IMG/VR virus record: IMGVR_UViG_3300030103_005573
Span: 1-64,000 of that record
DNA: 64,000 nt
Direction: 5' to 3' (one strand)
Origin: a virus
This document shows, one piece after another, positions 1-8,786 of this stretch (positions are counted from its first letter, which is position 1; every line of letters begins with the position of its first letter). The translations under genes and the position numbers were made by a program. The notes below the pieces were generated by a model. It did no database searches, had not been told where the DNA came from, and saw only the letters and a list, made by a program, of their open reading frames with translations.

Positions 1-424
1 AAAGAATATCTTTTTCTGTTACGCCACGTTTGCGGAGGTAGTTAAAAACCATCCGTGATGAGGGTGGGTGGGAACGACCAGTAAGCGTTTGGAATTCATT
101 TGGAAGGTCGATTCGCTGTTTTATTTCCTCTTCCTTCGCAAAGAGGTTGTCTAGGTCGCCTAGCTCAACGTCGGCGTCAAAATCCTTCCATCTATTGATG
201 TGAGAAATGTCGCCCCAACGACGCACAAGTCGTCGTAAGTTTTTTGTTCGCCAATCACAAGTCCAGCACTTGGCAACATTCTTATCAAAGTTGACAGAAA
301 GTTTCTTCTTGTGGTGATCACAACACCGTGAAAGATACAGGTATTCTTTGCCCTGGCGATGTGGTCTGCCAAGGATCTCGTCAAGAATCCTTTTCTTCTT
401 GGTTGAGTTGGGATCGTTAAACAA
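1..424 (-). CDS. DNA primase, T4 gp61-like (N-terminal part, cut by window edge)
   Basis: This primase would make RNA primers for lagging-strand synthesis at the phage replication fork. The first 141 residues are visible and the frame stays open to the window edge. A zinc-ribbon signature lies at about residues 33-61: a Cys-Cys-Asp-His-His cluster, then KKKLSVNFDK and a CWTC pair, the CHC2-type zinc ribbon at the N terminus of phage primases. The likely start is TTG directly after the TGA of the upstream nucleotidase, with an AGGA ribosome-binding site inside that gene. No in-frame ATG lies before the zinc ribbon. The catalytic Toprim domain would lie outside the window. The family call rests on the zinc ribbon and its spacing; the T4-like assignment also uses context. 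Confidence 0.8.
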   Translation of the reverse strand, partial: MFNDPNSTKKKRILDEILGRPHRQGKEYLYLSRCCDHHKKKLSVNFDKNVAKCWTCDWRTKNLRRLVRRWGDISHINRWKDFDADVELGDLDNLFAKEEEIKQRIDLPNEFQTLTGRSHPPSSRMVFNYLRKRGVTEKDIL

Positions 425-1030
425 TCAGAGTCCTAATTCTTTAAGTTGTCTAATCGTATTATCCACGTCATCTGGATTATGTTTAATAGCGATACCGCCA
501 CCCTCACGGAACTCGTTGATGTATTTGTCACGATCATCAATCAGAAGTCCTTGTTTTCCGTTCCAAACTCCGTAGGGCTTCTTGCTGTCAGAAAGATTAA
601 CTTTTTCTACTGGGACACCCAGTTCACGCTCGACCCACATCCGCTTGCCAATCTTGGAGCCTTCAGCCATCGGAGCAGACAAAATTTCTAACCCTGGAAT
701 ATCCTTGATGTAATCCCAAAGTTCTTTGCCGCCACGTTCCCAGCCGAGATTAGCCCAGAGGTCAACGTTGTCTTCTACGAGCCGATACATAAAGTCACGA
801 ACACGGTAGTTGCGAGGCAAGCTCGTCTCCTGGTCAGACCGAGCAATATGCCACTTACTGATCTCAACATCCCAGCCGCCAAGCTCTTTGGCTGCCGATC
901 GGGCAAGCTTATGATCAGGATGGCCTAGTTGGTCTTTCAACTCCTGAAAACGTTTGTTCATGTATTCCAGTACGCCTTGCTCAAAGTTTACAAGGACGCC
1001 ATCCATATCGCTAAAGACTTGGTACTTCAT
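425..1030 (-). CDS. 5'(3')-deoxyribonucleotidase-like HAD phosphatase
   Basis: A 201-residue HAD-superfamily protein, probably removing phosphate from (deoxy)nucleoside monophosphates in the cytoplasm to balance nucleotide pools. The N terminus reads FSDMDGVLVNF, the HAD motif I DxDG with nucleophile and acid/base aspartates near residues 8 and 10. LLIDDRDKYI near residues 170-180 fits the later acidic motif. I chose the ATG at 1030, not an upstream ATG at 1051, because a strong GGGAGGTG ribosome-binding site lies 5-6 bases before it. The stop abuts the TTG start of the primase, so the two are probably co-translated. The substrate cannot be read from sequence. Related phage proteins are usually called 5' nucleotidases or 5'(3')-deoxyribonucleotidases. 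Confidence 0.7.
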   Translation of the reverse strand: MKYQVFSDMDGVLVNFEQGVLEYMNKRFQELKDQLGHPDHKLARSAAKELGGWDVEISKWHIARSDQETSLPRNYRVRDFMYRLVEDNVDLWANLGWERGGKELWDYIKDIPGLEILSAPMAEGSKIGKRMWVERELGVPVEKVNLSDSKKPYGVWNGKQGLLIDDRDKYINEFREGGGIAIKHNPDDVDNTIRQLKELGL

Positions 1031-1277
1031 AGGAGCACCTCCCTTCAACATTATAATACCATATGTAATTCTTAATTACACCAATATAGTCAGCCACCTT
1101 AGTCATCTTACTTTGGAGCCAAGCTGGATAATTATCGCCGGGTTGGATCATTTGTAATATTTGGGAAGCATCTCGTGCCGTCTTATACATCTGACGCTTA
1201 GCCATATCGCCCTCATGGTCGTGAGAGTCAATGGCTTCTTTGATCATTTTACGGATAATGTCTTTTGTTAGGCGCAT
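1011..1277 (-). CDS. Small conserved-type phage protein, unknown function
   Basis: An 88-residue protein with a basic N-terminal helix (MRLTKDIIRKMIKEAI), a polar middle and a C-terminal segment around SKMTKVADYIGVIKNYIWY. Short proteins with a lysine/isoleucine-rich N terminus and a WxQSKxTxxxDY segment are frequent in marine T4-like phages; that resemblance is from memory and gives no function. The 3' end overlaps the nucleotidase start by 20 bases. No clear ribosome-binding site precedes the ATG. Instead a TATTTACTGT string sits directly before it, a pattern repeated before two other genes in the window (see findings). No signal peptide or membrane segment is evident. Confidence 0.6.
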   Translation of the reverse strand: MRLTKDIIRKMIKEAIDSHDHEGDMAKRQMYKTARDASQILQMIQPGDNYPAWLQSKMTKVADYIGVIKNYIWYYNVEGRCSYEVPSL

Positions 1278-1292
1278 ACAGTAAATAGTTTG

Positions 1293-1868
1293 TCAATCCA
1301 TTAATGTAATTTTATCCGTCAAATATCCTCTATTGTTTTCATTTTTCAGAAGAAACTCTCCGGCTCTAACAATAACTACTGCGTCAGCACGGTCGTCGGT
1401 TCCCTTTTTATAGTTTTTCCCGCCACGAGCCATTTCAAAAGTGAAGGCTGTTTTTTCTTTTTCTTTTACTGCCTCAATAACCATTTTCTTTCTTTGGGGT
1501 CCCTTTGTCCCCCGTGGAAAAGACAAGCCATAAAGTGTTCTGGCAGTATTCACGTTAATAAATGTAGGAGCTTCGCCAAAGGTATCAAAACAAAGCCAGG
1601 AAACAATCCCGTTAAACTTGGCTAGCTTTATGATAGTGTCGGCTCTGGACTTACCTGGGAAGAACTTCTTGAGGGCAGTCTCTATGAAAACCTTCTCAAT
1701 CTTATATTCTGTTTTTAGTTCCCATAAAAGTGAGCCGACCATTTCAGCTTTCTCGAACAAAGTCTCCTGTTTGGAGATGTCCCAGTGATCGCTGACTATT
1801 AACTTACTCTCATCGTCAATAAGAGCAACTCCAATAATAGTGGTAGATATGTCTAGTCCTAGTATCAT
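1293..1868 (-). CDS. RuvC-like Holliday-junction resolvase / RNase H-fold nuclease
   Basis: A 191-residue protein with the RNase H-like fold pattern of RuvC-type resolvases. The N terminus MILGLDISTTIIGVALID carries the first catalytic Asp (residue 6) on strand 1, followed by the usual turn of small residues. IETALKK near residues 62-68 supplies the second acidic residue, and DDRADAVVIV near 157-166 the C-terminal acidic pair. Such enzymes cut branched DNA during recombination and before packaging. It lies between replication genes and the virion block, in the same orientation as both. The exact substrate is inferred from the family. A divergent Mu-like or YqgF-like nuclease is possible but less likely given the three acidic motifs. 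Confidence 0.7.
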   Translation of the reverse strand: MILGLDISTTIIGVALIDDESKLIVSDHWDISKQETLFEKAEMVGSLLWELKTEYKIEKVFIETALKKFFPGKSRADTIIKLAKFNGIVSWLCFDTFGEAPTFINVNTARTLYGLSFPRGTKGPQRKKMVIEAVKEKEKTAFTFEMARGGKNYKKGTDDRADAVVIVRAGEFLLKNENNRGYLTDKITLMD

Positions 1869-1881
1869 CCAGGACAGTATA

Positions 1882-3057
1882 CTACATGTCTAGCTTTAGT
1901 TTAAATGTATAATTGTCCGCTTCTTTTTTCTGGACAGGGTTTGCTAGCTTAGCAACACCAATAAGATTTTTATCTTTATCAAAGATCCCAATCTCGGTTA
2001 TAAAGGTTTGCTTCTGGAACTCGTCCTCGTAATTACAATATCGACTATTAATAGTATTCTTAATCTTCGTTTCATCAGGCTCTTTATAATTTACCTCTGC
2101 AACAGAAGTATTGTCTCTCCAGTTAGAGTTGGAAGAAGATACAAATGTAGGATTTTGAGAATTATTCAAGTCCCCTGGTTGAGCCGTGGCAAACATAGTC
2201 ATTGTTGGTATCTTCTGAGTTCCCTCAAAACTTATGGAAAATAAACTAGCTGAAGATAACCCCGAGGCATATGCTCCAAAATATTGCCAACTGGCTCTTT
2301 CATTGCTGGCACCTGTTGTGTACTTGTCTGTGTTGGAGCTTATATCTACCGAAGAGGTTAGTAAAACAAACCCCTCATTGTAAAGCACGACTCCGACTAC
2401 AGAACCACTAGCTCCGCCCATAGTGGATATAAGTTGTCCATTTTTTCGTGAATCGACAGCCTCATCAATTAAAGATCCGGTGTAATAAAATTTTAGACTT
2501 ACTGTTCCCTTTTTAATTTCTTCACCAAACATTATAGAAGGGATCTGAAGCATATTGACTGTTCCAGATATATAACTGCCATTATAGGCGAAACTATTAC
2601 TCAGGTAACGGTAATAATTCATTGTATTCTGAAGTGATATTAGTTCTTTGCGATTTGTTACATATGTATCTTTTGCAGTAGGAGTGCCAGAAGGAAAAGG
2701 ATAAGTTGTTGAATTAAAGTATTGTCGAACTACCGATGAAGTTAAAGGATATGAACCTGTTATGGTTGTAACAGATGGATCTAAAGAATTATATTGTTCT
2801 CTTGTTAGATTATTAGTTCTAAATACAAGTCCTGTATTTCTTGTCACATAGGGTCGAATTAACTGTTGAGACACACCATCTCTGTCAACATTGTACTCAA
2901 ATAAATTTATTGTACCAGTTGTAATGTTTGCTCCGAGAGTGTCTCCATTATTGTTAATATATGCAGAACCACTATACATCACAAAGTCAAACTTTGGACG
3001 TGTGATAATCCTATTCTGAAGAATATCGTTCGGACCAAAAGTATGGAGGTAAGGCAT
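1882..3057 (-). CDS. Virion structural protein, paralogue of the next gene upstream
   Basis: A 391-residue protein rich in Ser, Thr, Asn and Gly with no enzymatic motif, typical of a tail or fibre component. Its last ~45 residues (TFITEIGIFDKDKNLIGVAKL, then KLKLDM) match the end of the neighbouring 3071-4132 product (YITTVGLYSEDNALLAVAKL, then RVRLDY). An inner stretch also matches (VVLYNEGFVLLTSSV against LLFYQAGVAVVTASV). The two are therefore diverged tandem duplicates. The TEIGIFD...VAKL pattern resembles the end of phage tail-collar or fibre-attachment domains. It is the promoter-distal member of the long structural block. Its precise position in the particle is unknown. Confidence 0.65.
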   Translation of the reverse strand: MPYLHTFGPNDILQNRIITRPKFDFVMYSGSAYINNNGDTLGANITTGTINLFEYNVDRDGVSQQLIRPYVTRNTGLVFRTNNLTREQYNSLDPSVTTITGSYPLTSSVVRQYFNSTTYPFPSGTPTAKDTYVTNRKELISLQNTMNYYRYLSNSFAYNGSYISGTVNMLQIPSIMFGEEIKKGTVSLKFYYTGSLIDEAVDSRKNGQLISTMGGASGSVVGVVLYNEGFVLLTSSVDISSNTDKYTTGASNERASWQYFGAYASGLSSASLFSISFEGTQKIPTMTMFATAQPGDLNNSQNPTFVSSSNSNWRDNTSVAEVNYKEPDETKIKNTINSRYCNYEDEFQKQTFITEIGIFDKDKNLIGVAKLANPVQKKEADNYTFKLKLDM

Positions 3058-3070
3058 TTTTACCTCCCAA

Positions 3071-4132
3071 CTAGTAGTCTAATCTTACCCGCAAGGTTGC
3101 TTCGTTGTCTGGCGTCTTCCTCAAAGGTTCGCTTAGTTTAGCGACAGCCAACAAAGCATTGTCCTCGCTGTAAAGACCGACAGTAGTTATATATGATACA
3201 GGCGTATCAGTTGGGTCGATTTTTACCCTTATTTGACTAGAACTCAAATAAGTTGGATTACTACTGTAGTTGAAATCTGTATTGTTTGCTCGGCAAAAAT
3301 AAATTGTCGAATTAAGCTCTGTTGTGTTATTAAAACTAATATTTTGAACTCGGTGACGCATGGCTGTACAAGAACCACTAATAGAGCCAGATACTAGCAA
3401 ATTATTTATTCTTGCCGAGGTGGTGTCCATATTACAATCTTCTACAAATTTATCGGCAAAGACTGAAGCTGTTACAACAGCCACGCCGGCTTGATAAAAT
3501 AGTAACCCACATGGCCTCTCTGAAGATGCTGCAAATCCCGAGCCGGTAGCATACAAAATATTGAAGTCTCCCGATGGTGAGTTTGTCTTTGCATTGATGC
3601 CGTCTTTATCATATACTGTAAGAGTTTTGCCAAAAGGATTAGCAAATGAAGAACTAACACCTAAAATAAGATTAAAACCACCACCTGTTTGTTTTTGAAT
3701 TTCATCTTTTGTTAATAATCTTGAAAAATTAAATAACAAGACTTCATTCATCTTATCAGCAGCAGTTGTGCTTCCAAAGTTACCACTAACATCCAATTTA
3801 TTAATACTACCGGTAGTATCATAACCAGATAACATTTGAGATAGTTCATTATAAATGTCATTCTTTTTGTTTCGTAAAGTTACACCAGCAGCACCAGACA
3901 AAGATGAGTCAGTAGCCCAAGCAACACTTAGGTCAAGTATATGGTTTGCGGAAGAACTTAGAAACGGATAATCATAAACACTCTGAAACATTCCATGAGC
4001 ATAGTTTTTAATATTGTTATCGTTATAAGTTCCTGACAGGATTGTGCCTGTAAGAGGAATCGCCTCGTGCAATTTTGTGCGGGCACGAGTCATATCATTA
4101 TTGTTAAGTGCCTTGAAACTAGATGCTGACAT
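3071..4132 (-). CDS. Virion structural protein, tail/baseplate-associated
   Basis: A 353-residue polar protein. The N-terminal part contains LHEAIPLTGTILSGTY and HGMFQSVYDYPFLSSSANHI, a stretch I recall as conserved among uncharacterised marine myophage virion proteins; this could not be searched. The second half is homologous to the downstream 1882-3057 product, including the C-terminal GLYSEDNALLAVAKL segment. No transmembrane segment or catalytic motif is visible. It is 13 bases upstream of its paralogue and 10 bases downstream of the 4143-5168 gene, so all three are probably co-transcribed late genes. A tail-fibre-network or baseplate-periphery role is inferred from context only. Confidence 0.65.
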   Translation of the reverse strand: MSASSFKALNNNDMTRARTKLHEAIPLTGTILSGTYNDNNIKNYAHGMFQSVYDYPFLSSSANHILDLSVAWATDSSLSGAAGVTLRNKKNDIYNELSQMLSGYDTTGSINKLDVSGNFGSTTAADKMNEVLLFNFSRLLTKDEIQKQTGGGFNLILGVSSSFANPFGKTLTVYDKDGINAKTNSPSGDFNILYATGSGFAASSERPCGLLFYQAGVAVVTASVFADKFVEDCNMDTTSARINNLLVSGSISGSCTAMRHRVQNISFNNTTELNSTIYFCRANNTDFNYSSNPTYLSSSQIRVKIDPTDTPVSYITTVGLYSEDNALLAVAKLSEPLRKTPDNEATLRVRLDY

Positions 4133-4142
4133 ATTTTTTATC

Positions 4143-5168
4143 CTATGAAGTATATTTTAAGAGTTTTAGTGGTACTTCTACCCGATAGCCTGTGCTAAAT
4201 CCTGTAACTCTCATTACAGTGTTGATAACACTGAACGTATCACCTGCGCCGATATTAATTGTTTGTGTGCCGCCCAACCTAGTGAATAGTTCTGTGCTAT
4301 TCTGAAGATTGAGTGACGATCTAAGGAGAAATACAAGGCGAGAACCAAGTCTACCGGTTGTAGATGTTGGTCCAATAACAGAGTTCTCTACAGTTTGTCG
4401 TTGACCACCAGGGTCGATCGAGAAAGATGGTTGTGCCGAGCCGCCGTTTCCTCCTGTTTGTTGTGCAAAATACGGAGAGTTATTAGAAACAGGAAAATAA
4501 TACGAGGCGATATTATCGTCATCGATAAATCTAGGAGTTGCGACCTGACCTTGATCACCGGCTGGGGTTGCAACAGACAATAGGCGACTATCCAACTCTA
4601 CCATATAAGCTGTTTCGTATATATTCTCGTCTAACCCATCACTTCCTCCCCATAAATATCCAAGTGATAATGCTTGAGTATCTACGCCTTGATCTAAGAT
4701 TATTCTTGATTCGTCAATTGCTGATTGCGGGTTAGCAAATCTACACCCATCAGAAATAGCTGCGTTTGCACTTAACTGTCTTAATCTTACTGTTGTATCT
4801 TGATCAACGGAAACATAATAACCACCAACTGGCGCAGAGGTTCCTATTGCGGTTGGGGTGAATAAATTGTTTAACTTTATAACTGGAAGATATAGTAAGT
4901 TATTGTTTCTGTAAGACAATAACTTATTTTTTAGGGAAGTTGTATTATTTGTGAAAGCCTCAAAGACTGGTAGCTGTAGAATTCTTGTGTCCTGATACCC
5001 AGACCCACTAGCAGGAGAGACATCATATAATGAGTAATCTACCTCATCATCTCCGAGAGCAAATTTTGTAATCCTAAAACTACCATCACCCATTGCTAAT
5101 CGACGACGACCCTCGTCAGTCAAAACAGCATCTAGTATGAGATCACCACTATTATCTAAAAAAGCCAT
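4143..5168 (-). CDS. Virion structural protein with shared N-terminal LTxxGR/K domain
   Basis: A 341-residue protein beginning MAFLDNSGDLILDAVLTDEG. Residues ~16-50 follow the pattern L-T-x-x-G-R/K-x-x-x-A-x-G-x-F then an aromatic/Ala strand and D-D-E, also present at the N terminus of the 12084-12977 product. The rest is polar, β-prone and without catalytic motifs. The start ATG is followed 83 bases upstream by the end of the next gene; this gap is one of the larger ones in the block and carries a TATTTAT-type motif about 43 bases before the start, a possible late promoter. Similar N termini occur in uncharacterised virion proteins of marine T4-like phages (recalled, not searched). Confidence 0.65.
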   Translation of the reverse strand: MAFLDNSGDLILDAVLTDEGRRRLAMGDGSFRITKFALGDDEVDYSLYDVSPASGSGYQDTRILQLPVFEAFTNNTTSLKNKLLSYRNNNLLYLPVIKLNNLFTPTAIGTSAPVGGYYVSVDQDTTVRLRQLSANAAISDGCRFANPQSAIDESRIILDQGVDTQALSLGYLWGGSDGLDENIYETAYMVELDSRLLSVATPAGDQGQVATPRFIDDDNIASYYFPVSNNSPYFAQQTGGNGGSAQPSFSIDPGGQRQTVENSVIGPTSTTGRLGSRLVFLLRSSLNLQNSTELFTRLGGTQTINIGAGDTFSVINTVMRVTGFSTGYRVEVPLKLLKYTS

Positions 5169-5210
5169 AACGTTTCCTCTTATCGAACCATTCTGTAATA
5201 TTAGTTCCTA

Positions 5211-5219
5211 ATAAATAGT
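5211..5219 (-). promoter_or_regulatory. Candidate late-promoter motif (ACTATTTAT, coding strand)
   Basis: In the 83-base gap upstream of the 4143-5168 gene the coding strand reads ACTATTTAT about 43 bases before the start codon. The same core recurs in five other gaps of the window. It is the complement, not a copy, of the T4 late -10 sequence TATAAATA. The background is AT-rich, so this is tentative. Confidence 0.3.
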
Positions 5220-5251
5220 TCGTATTAATCAATTTTGTTTTTTTATGTTCC

Positions 5252-8200
5252 TTAGTTAATTGGACTGTCGTTAATCCTAACTGTAAAATTTAGCTTTAAG
5301 TCAAATTTTCGACCCGTGTCCTTTGAAGTCAGCCGAACAACAAAGGATTTATTTTCAATTGAGTCTGACAGAAAACTTCCCATACTCCGGTTTGGCAAAG
5401 GCTCATTATTTACTTCTGAAACAACAGGAACTGTTTGGATATCAGAGGCTTGTATTTTAATAAACTCTGTTAAATTTTTACTAGGAACTTTTTTCTCTAA
5501 CTTGTTCATTTTAACTAAAGTTATTTCTGGAACAAGCAGCCCCTTATCAAATAATAACCTAACACGAAAAATACTACTTGGGTTAGAAGGATTTCCATGA
5601 ATGTCCTCCACTACAGATGTATAAAAATACTCAATATTTGGCGAGATTGTATCATATACGTCGTAAGAATTTAAGAATTCAGCAGTATTTAAATCCTCTG
5701 GATAATCTCTTAATAGAGTATAATTCCTGGCTACTACTGATGAATTTACAGAGGGATTAAAAGACTTATAAATGTCACTATACTTTTCTACATTTGTATT
5801 AATTTCTGTGGCTCTATATAAGATAACATTTCTTATCTCTGCAAGACCCTCGCTTCTGTACTCTAAAAAGTTTGGCTCTAAAAATATGTTCTTAAAATTA
5901 TCTTGATAGTCCTTGAGGGTGTTAATCCTATCACTGCGGTCGCCAATACTTACAATTTCCACTGCGTCTTCGCCCAAAAGAGACCCGTCACCTATAGTTG
6001 AATTAACAACAACCTGGGTTGGGTTCCCAAGAAGTGGGAAGATATTTATCTCTGGAGGTAGAGGCGGGTAGTCTAGTACTTTTGCAAGTGGATACCTAAT
6101 AGAATTAATATTTTCTACTACCTCGAAACTCTGGTCGAGTTGTAGTCTAACTCCTGTGTCTAGACTGAGCCCGTTACCTAACTCAAGATTACCTTGCTGC
6201 TGACTGCCAGGAGTCTCTACATATGGCATAACTTCATAAGAATATTCACTATCATATATTGGTATTTCTAAAACTCTTGGATATTGAGTTGTCTCAAACC
6301 AGCATCTAAATGATATATTTGGACGATCTTCGATAAGTTGCCTCTGAGTTAATCTTGTCCTAATTCCCAAATAATATTCCATTAACCAAAGAGGAACACT
6401 AAGATTATAATTTGAGTCTAGAGCAAATACATTGAAGGAATATTTTGTTCCGTATATTAGACGATATTCATGCAGGCTGTATGAATACTCTTTACCATAA
6501 TGTATCTGGGAGTCATTATATGTAATATTATCTGCACCATCACCTGTTCCAATGTAAAAACTTTGTGTATTATTGTCAGCATCTTTTTTAGAAATTTTAT
6601 ACCCAAGTACTTCACTAACTGAATCATTAGCGTTTATTATTCTTGGTGGGCTGTTTCTGGTAACAGAGTTTGATATTGACAACAACCCATCCTTGATAAG
6701 TTGCAATGAAATAAAACTAGACTGTCCTGTTTCTCCAACATTTAACATTGAAGGTTCTGTTCGTAATGGCTCCAAGATACTGTTGATAGTAAATTCTGGG
6801 AATGTTTTTTCAAAGTAATCACTCTCTACCTCATTGTAGTTTAATTGTGCCGATGATCCTGCTAAAAATTCTGTCGAATACAAAGTTGTAACCTGTGGGG
6901 TTTGATTTTCCATCATGTTAATATTCTCAAACATTGTATCCCTAAAATCAAGAACCCCCAGTGTTGATATTAAATTGTCTATTGTAGGCGCTGATTCTCT
7001 ACTGAACTTGACGCCGATAGCCATTGGGGAGTTTTCGGCGATTATATCACTTGTACTAACAGATCCTGATTCTAAAATTATATTACTTTGCCTTATGCTT
7101 AAAGTTTGCGAGTTAGTTTCAGAAATACCCTCTAATCCTTTAGCATACAAGTTATAAAAAGTTGGCTTATCAAAATTTATATATTCTAGGGAATTAGGGG
7201 CTGCACCATACAAACTCAAATATGTGGACATCTCATTAAATTTAAAACTTTCTTGAGTATTATCTTCTATATCTCGTCGAGAAAGATCAGAGTATTTTTG
7301 CTTGACATATAGATTTGGTAATAAGGTCTCTGGTATGTCTAAAGATAAGTCTTCATATGTTTTTGAGTAGTAATTATAGTTACTATTAATTGTAGATATA
7401 GCATTATTTTGAACGCCATCATTTAAGAAATTATATGTTTTTCTATTTGTTATGTACGGGGTATCAAACTCAACATGCTGATGGGTGTACTCCCTACTGA
7501 TAACATCTCTTAGCCCGACAATAGCTGAGGGTAATACCCTAATCATAGTCTGTACTATAACATATCTTGTTAGCTGTTTTTCAGAATCACGACTAATTTG
7601 ATCATCATCTACTATAACTAAAAGATCATATATTATTTGAGCAAAACTCACATTCTGACCGCTTTCAGACACCCGTTGCCTTAAGGACATCCTATACCGA
7701 TTAACAGCTTGTCCAAAATCCTCCCCGTTGCCAAAGTTTAAATCTCTGCCTAGATTCTCTAACCTAGCTAAGAAGAATCTTATTTCACCATCTTCTTCTG
7801 CAAAAGCAGCGGGTGGATTTCTCTGTTCTCTATATCTAACCTGAATATCGTCTAAATCCTGTTGTAACGGGATCTGACCGCCGCCTATATTAAATAAAGA
7901 TAATATAGATAAAACATCTTCAGATGTCTGTAGGGTAGCACCGAGCATTTCTGCGGAAAGACTATGATAAGTTGGAGGATTTCCATCAACTGATTTTCTC
8001 ACATAAATATAAGGGTTTCCACTATAAAATAATGCCTTATAATATTCTTGAAAATTTTGATTATTCCTTGATGGTGGTCTTATCGCCGCAACAAAAGCTT
8101 GCAATTCTACTGTACTTACCTGCTCTGACATTCTGCCATTTTGATCAAAAGGAGCAAGACTCCATTCAGCCTGTGGATTAAGACTTACTTCTGCGTCGTA

Positions 8201-8785
8201 TGGATTAGAATCAAAAAAATACTTTAAGTTTCTAGAGTTATCAATAGGGTTTATAAACCTAATACCATCTTTGTTCCCGTACTTTGCTCGTGAAAAATAC
8301 CAAGAACTTAGTGGATCTAAGAAATTTCTAGATACAGTTATTTTTCTCTTTTTGTCTGACTGATTTCTATTTTCCCCGTTAATACCTGGGATTGGCTCCA
8401 CAACAGGGATTTGAAAATTAGGAAAGTTAAAACGTGGGATATCGTCATCCTGTTGATCATTTCCTGAACCCTCTAATTCAGGAGGTAGCAACCCTGTGCC
8501 TCGAAGATCTCCTGGCGTGCGCCTTAAATAATCATTAAGATTGACGTCTGATTGTCCTATATTGCCAAGCAAGTCTTGATTCTCTAACTCAGGGGGTAGC
8601 AATCCTGTACCTCGAAGGTCTCCTCGGTTACGTTCCTGGTCCTCTAGTTCTGGAGGTAGCAATCCTGTGCCCCGAAGGTCTCCTGGTTGTCTTGCCTCTT
8701 CTTCTTGTTGTCCCTCTGGTATTCTGGGAGCCTGAAAAGGCCGTGGTCTAAATCTTCTATTTAACCTATCTAACCAACTAGACAT
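5252..8785 (-). CDS. Large virion protein with triple N-terminal 14-residue repeat
   Basis: A 1177-residue structural protein. Residues 35-48, 55-68 and 92-105 are three identical copies of GDLRGTGLLPPELE in a low-complexity Arg/Pro/Glu/Gln-rich leader, followed by a proline-rich linker. The rest (from about residue 150) is a long β-prone, Asn/Ser-rich region with no enzyme motif. Residues ~690-780 contain alternating Tyr/Asn strands (SYSLHEYRLIYGTKYSFNV) reminiscent of a fibronectin type III fold. Its position downstream of gp6 in the block matches where T4-like phages keep gp7-gp10 baseplate wedge genes, but no homology to these could be recognised. The repeats look like exposed docking peptides rather than folded domains. 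Confidence 0.7.
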   Translation of the reverse strand: MSSWLDRLNRRFRPRPFQAPRIPEGQQEEEARQPGDLRGTGLLPPELEDQERNRGDLRGTGLLPPELENQDLLGNIGQSDVNLNDYLRRTPGDLRGTGLLPPELEGSGNDQQDDDIPRFNFPNFQIPVVEPIPGINGENRNQSDKKRKITVSRNFLDPLSSWYFSRAKYGNKDGIRFINPIDNSRNLKYFFDSNPYDAEVSLNPQAEWSLAPFDQNGRMSEQVSTVELQAFVAAIRPPSRNNQNFQEYYKALFYSGNPYIYVRKSVDGNPPTYHSLSAEMLGATLQTSEDVLSILSLFNIGGGQIPLQQDLDDIQVRYREQRNPPAAFAEEDGEIRFFLARLENLGRDLNFGNGEDFGQAVNRYRMSLRQRVSESGQNVSFAQIIYDLLVIVDDDQISRDSEKQLTRYVIVQTMIRVLPSAIVGLRDVISREYTHQHVEFDTPYITNRKTYNFLNDGVQNNAISTINSNYNYYSKTYEDLSLDIPETLLPNLYVKQKYSDLSRRDIEDNTQESFKFNEMSTYLSLYGAAPNSLEYINFDKPTFYNLYAKGLEGISETNSQTLSIRQSNIILESGSVSTSDIIAENSPMAIGVKFSRESAPTIDNLISTLGVLDFRDTMFENINMMENQTPQVTTLYSTEFLAGSSAQLNYNEVESDYFEKTFPEFTINSILEPLRTEPSMLNVGETGQSSFISLQLIKDGLLSISNSVTRNSPPRIINANDSVSEVLGYKISKKDADNNTQSFYIGTGDGADNITYNDSQIHYGKEYSYSLHEYRLIYGTKYSFNVFALDSNYNLSVPLWLMEYYLGIRTRLTQRQLIEDRPNISFRCWFETTQYPRVLEIPIYDSEYSYEVMPYVETPGSQQQGNLELGNGLSLDTGVRLQLDQSFEVVENINSIRYPLAKVLDYPPLPPEINIFPLLGNPTQVVVNSTIGDGSLLGEDAVEIVSIGDRSDRINTLKDYQDNFKNIFLEPNFLEYRSEGLAEIRNVILYRATEINTNVEKYSDIYKSFNPSVNSSVVARNYTLLRDYPEDLNTAEFLNSYDVYDTISPNIEYFYTSVVEDIHGNPSNPSSIFRVRLLFDKGLLVPEITLVKMNKLEKKVPSKNLTEFIKIQASDIQTVPVVSEVNNEPLPNRSMGSFLSDSIENKSFVVRLTSKDTGRKFDLKLNFTVRINDSPIN
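8471..8683 (-). repeat. Three direct copies of a 42-bp coding repeat (GDLRGTGLLPPELE)
   Basis: The copies lie at 8642-8683, 8582-8623 and 8471-8512. They encode identical 14-residue peptides but differ at several synonymous positions, so the peptide is under selection or the duplication is not recent. The first two are separated by 6 residues and the last two by 23. Confidence 0.9.
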
Positions 8786-8786
8786 A

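Noticed and set aside
160-384. Complete 74-residue frame on the minus strand
   Set aside because: It overlaps the primase frame, which has a zinc ribbon, a ribosome-binding site and an open end. The 74-residue frame is a shadow.
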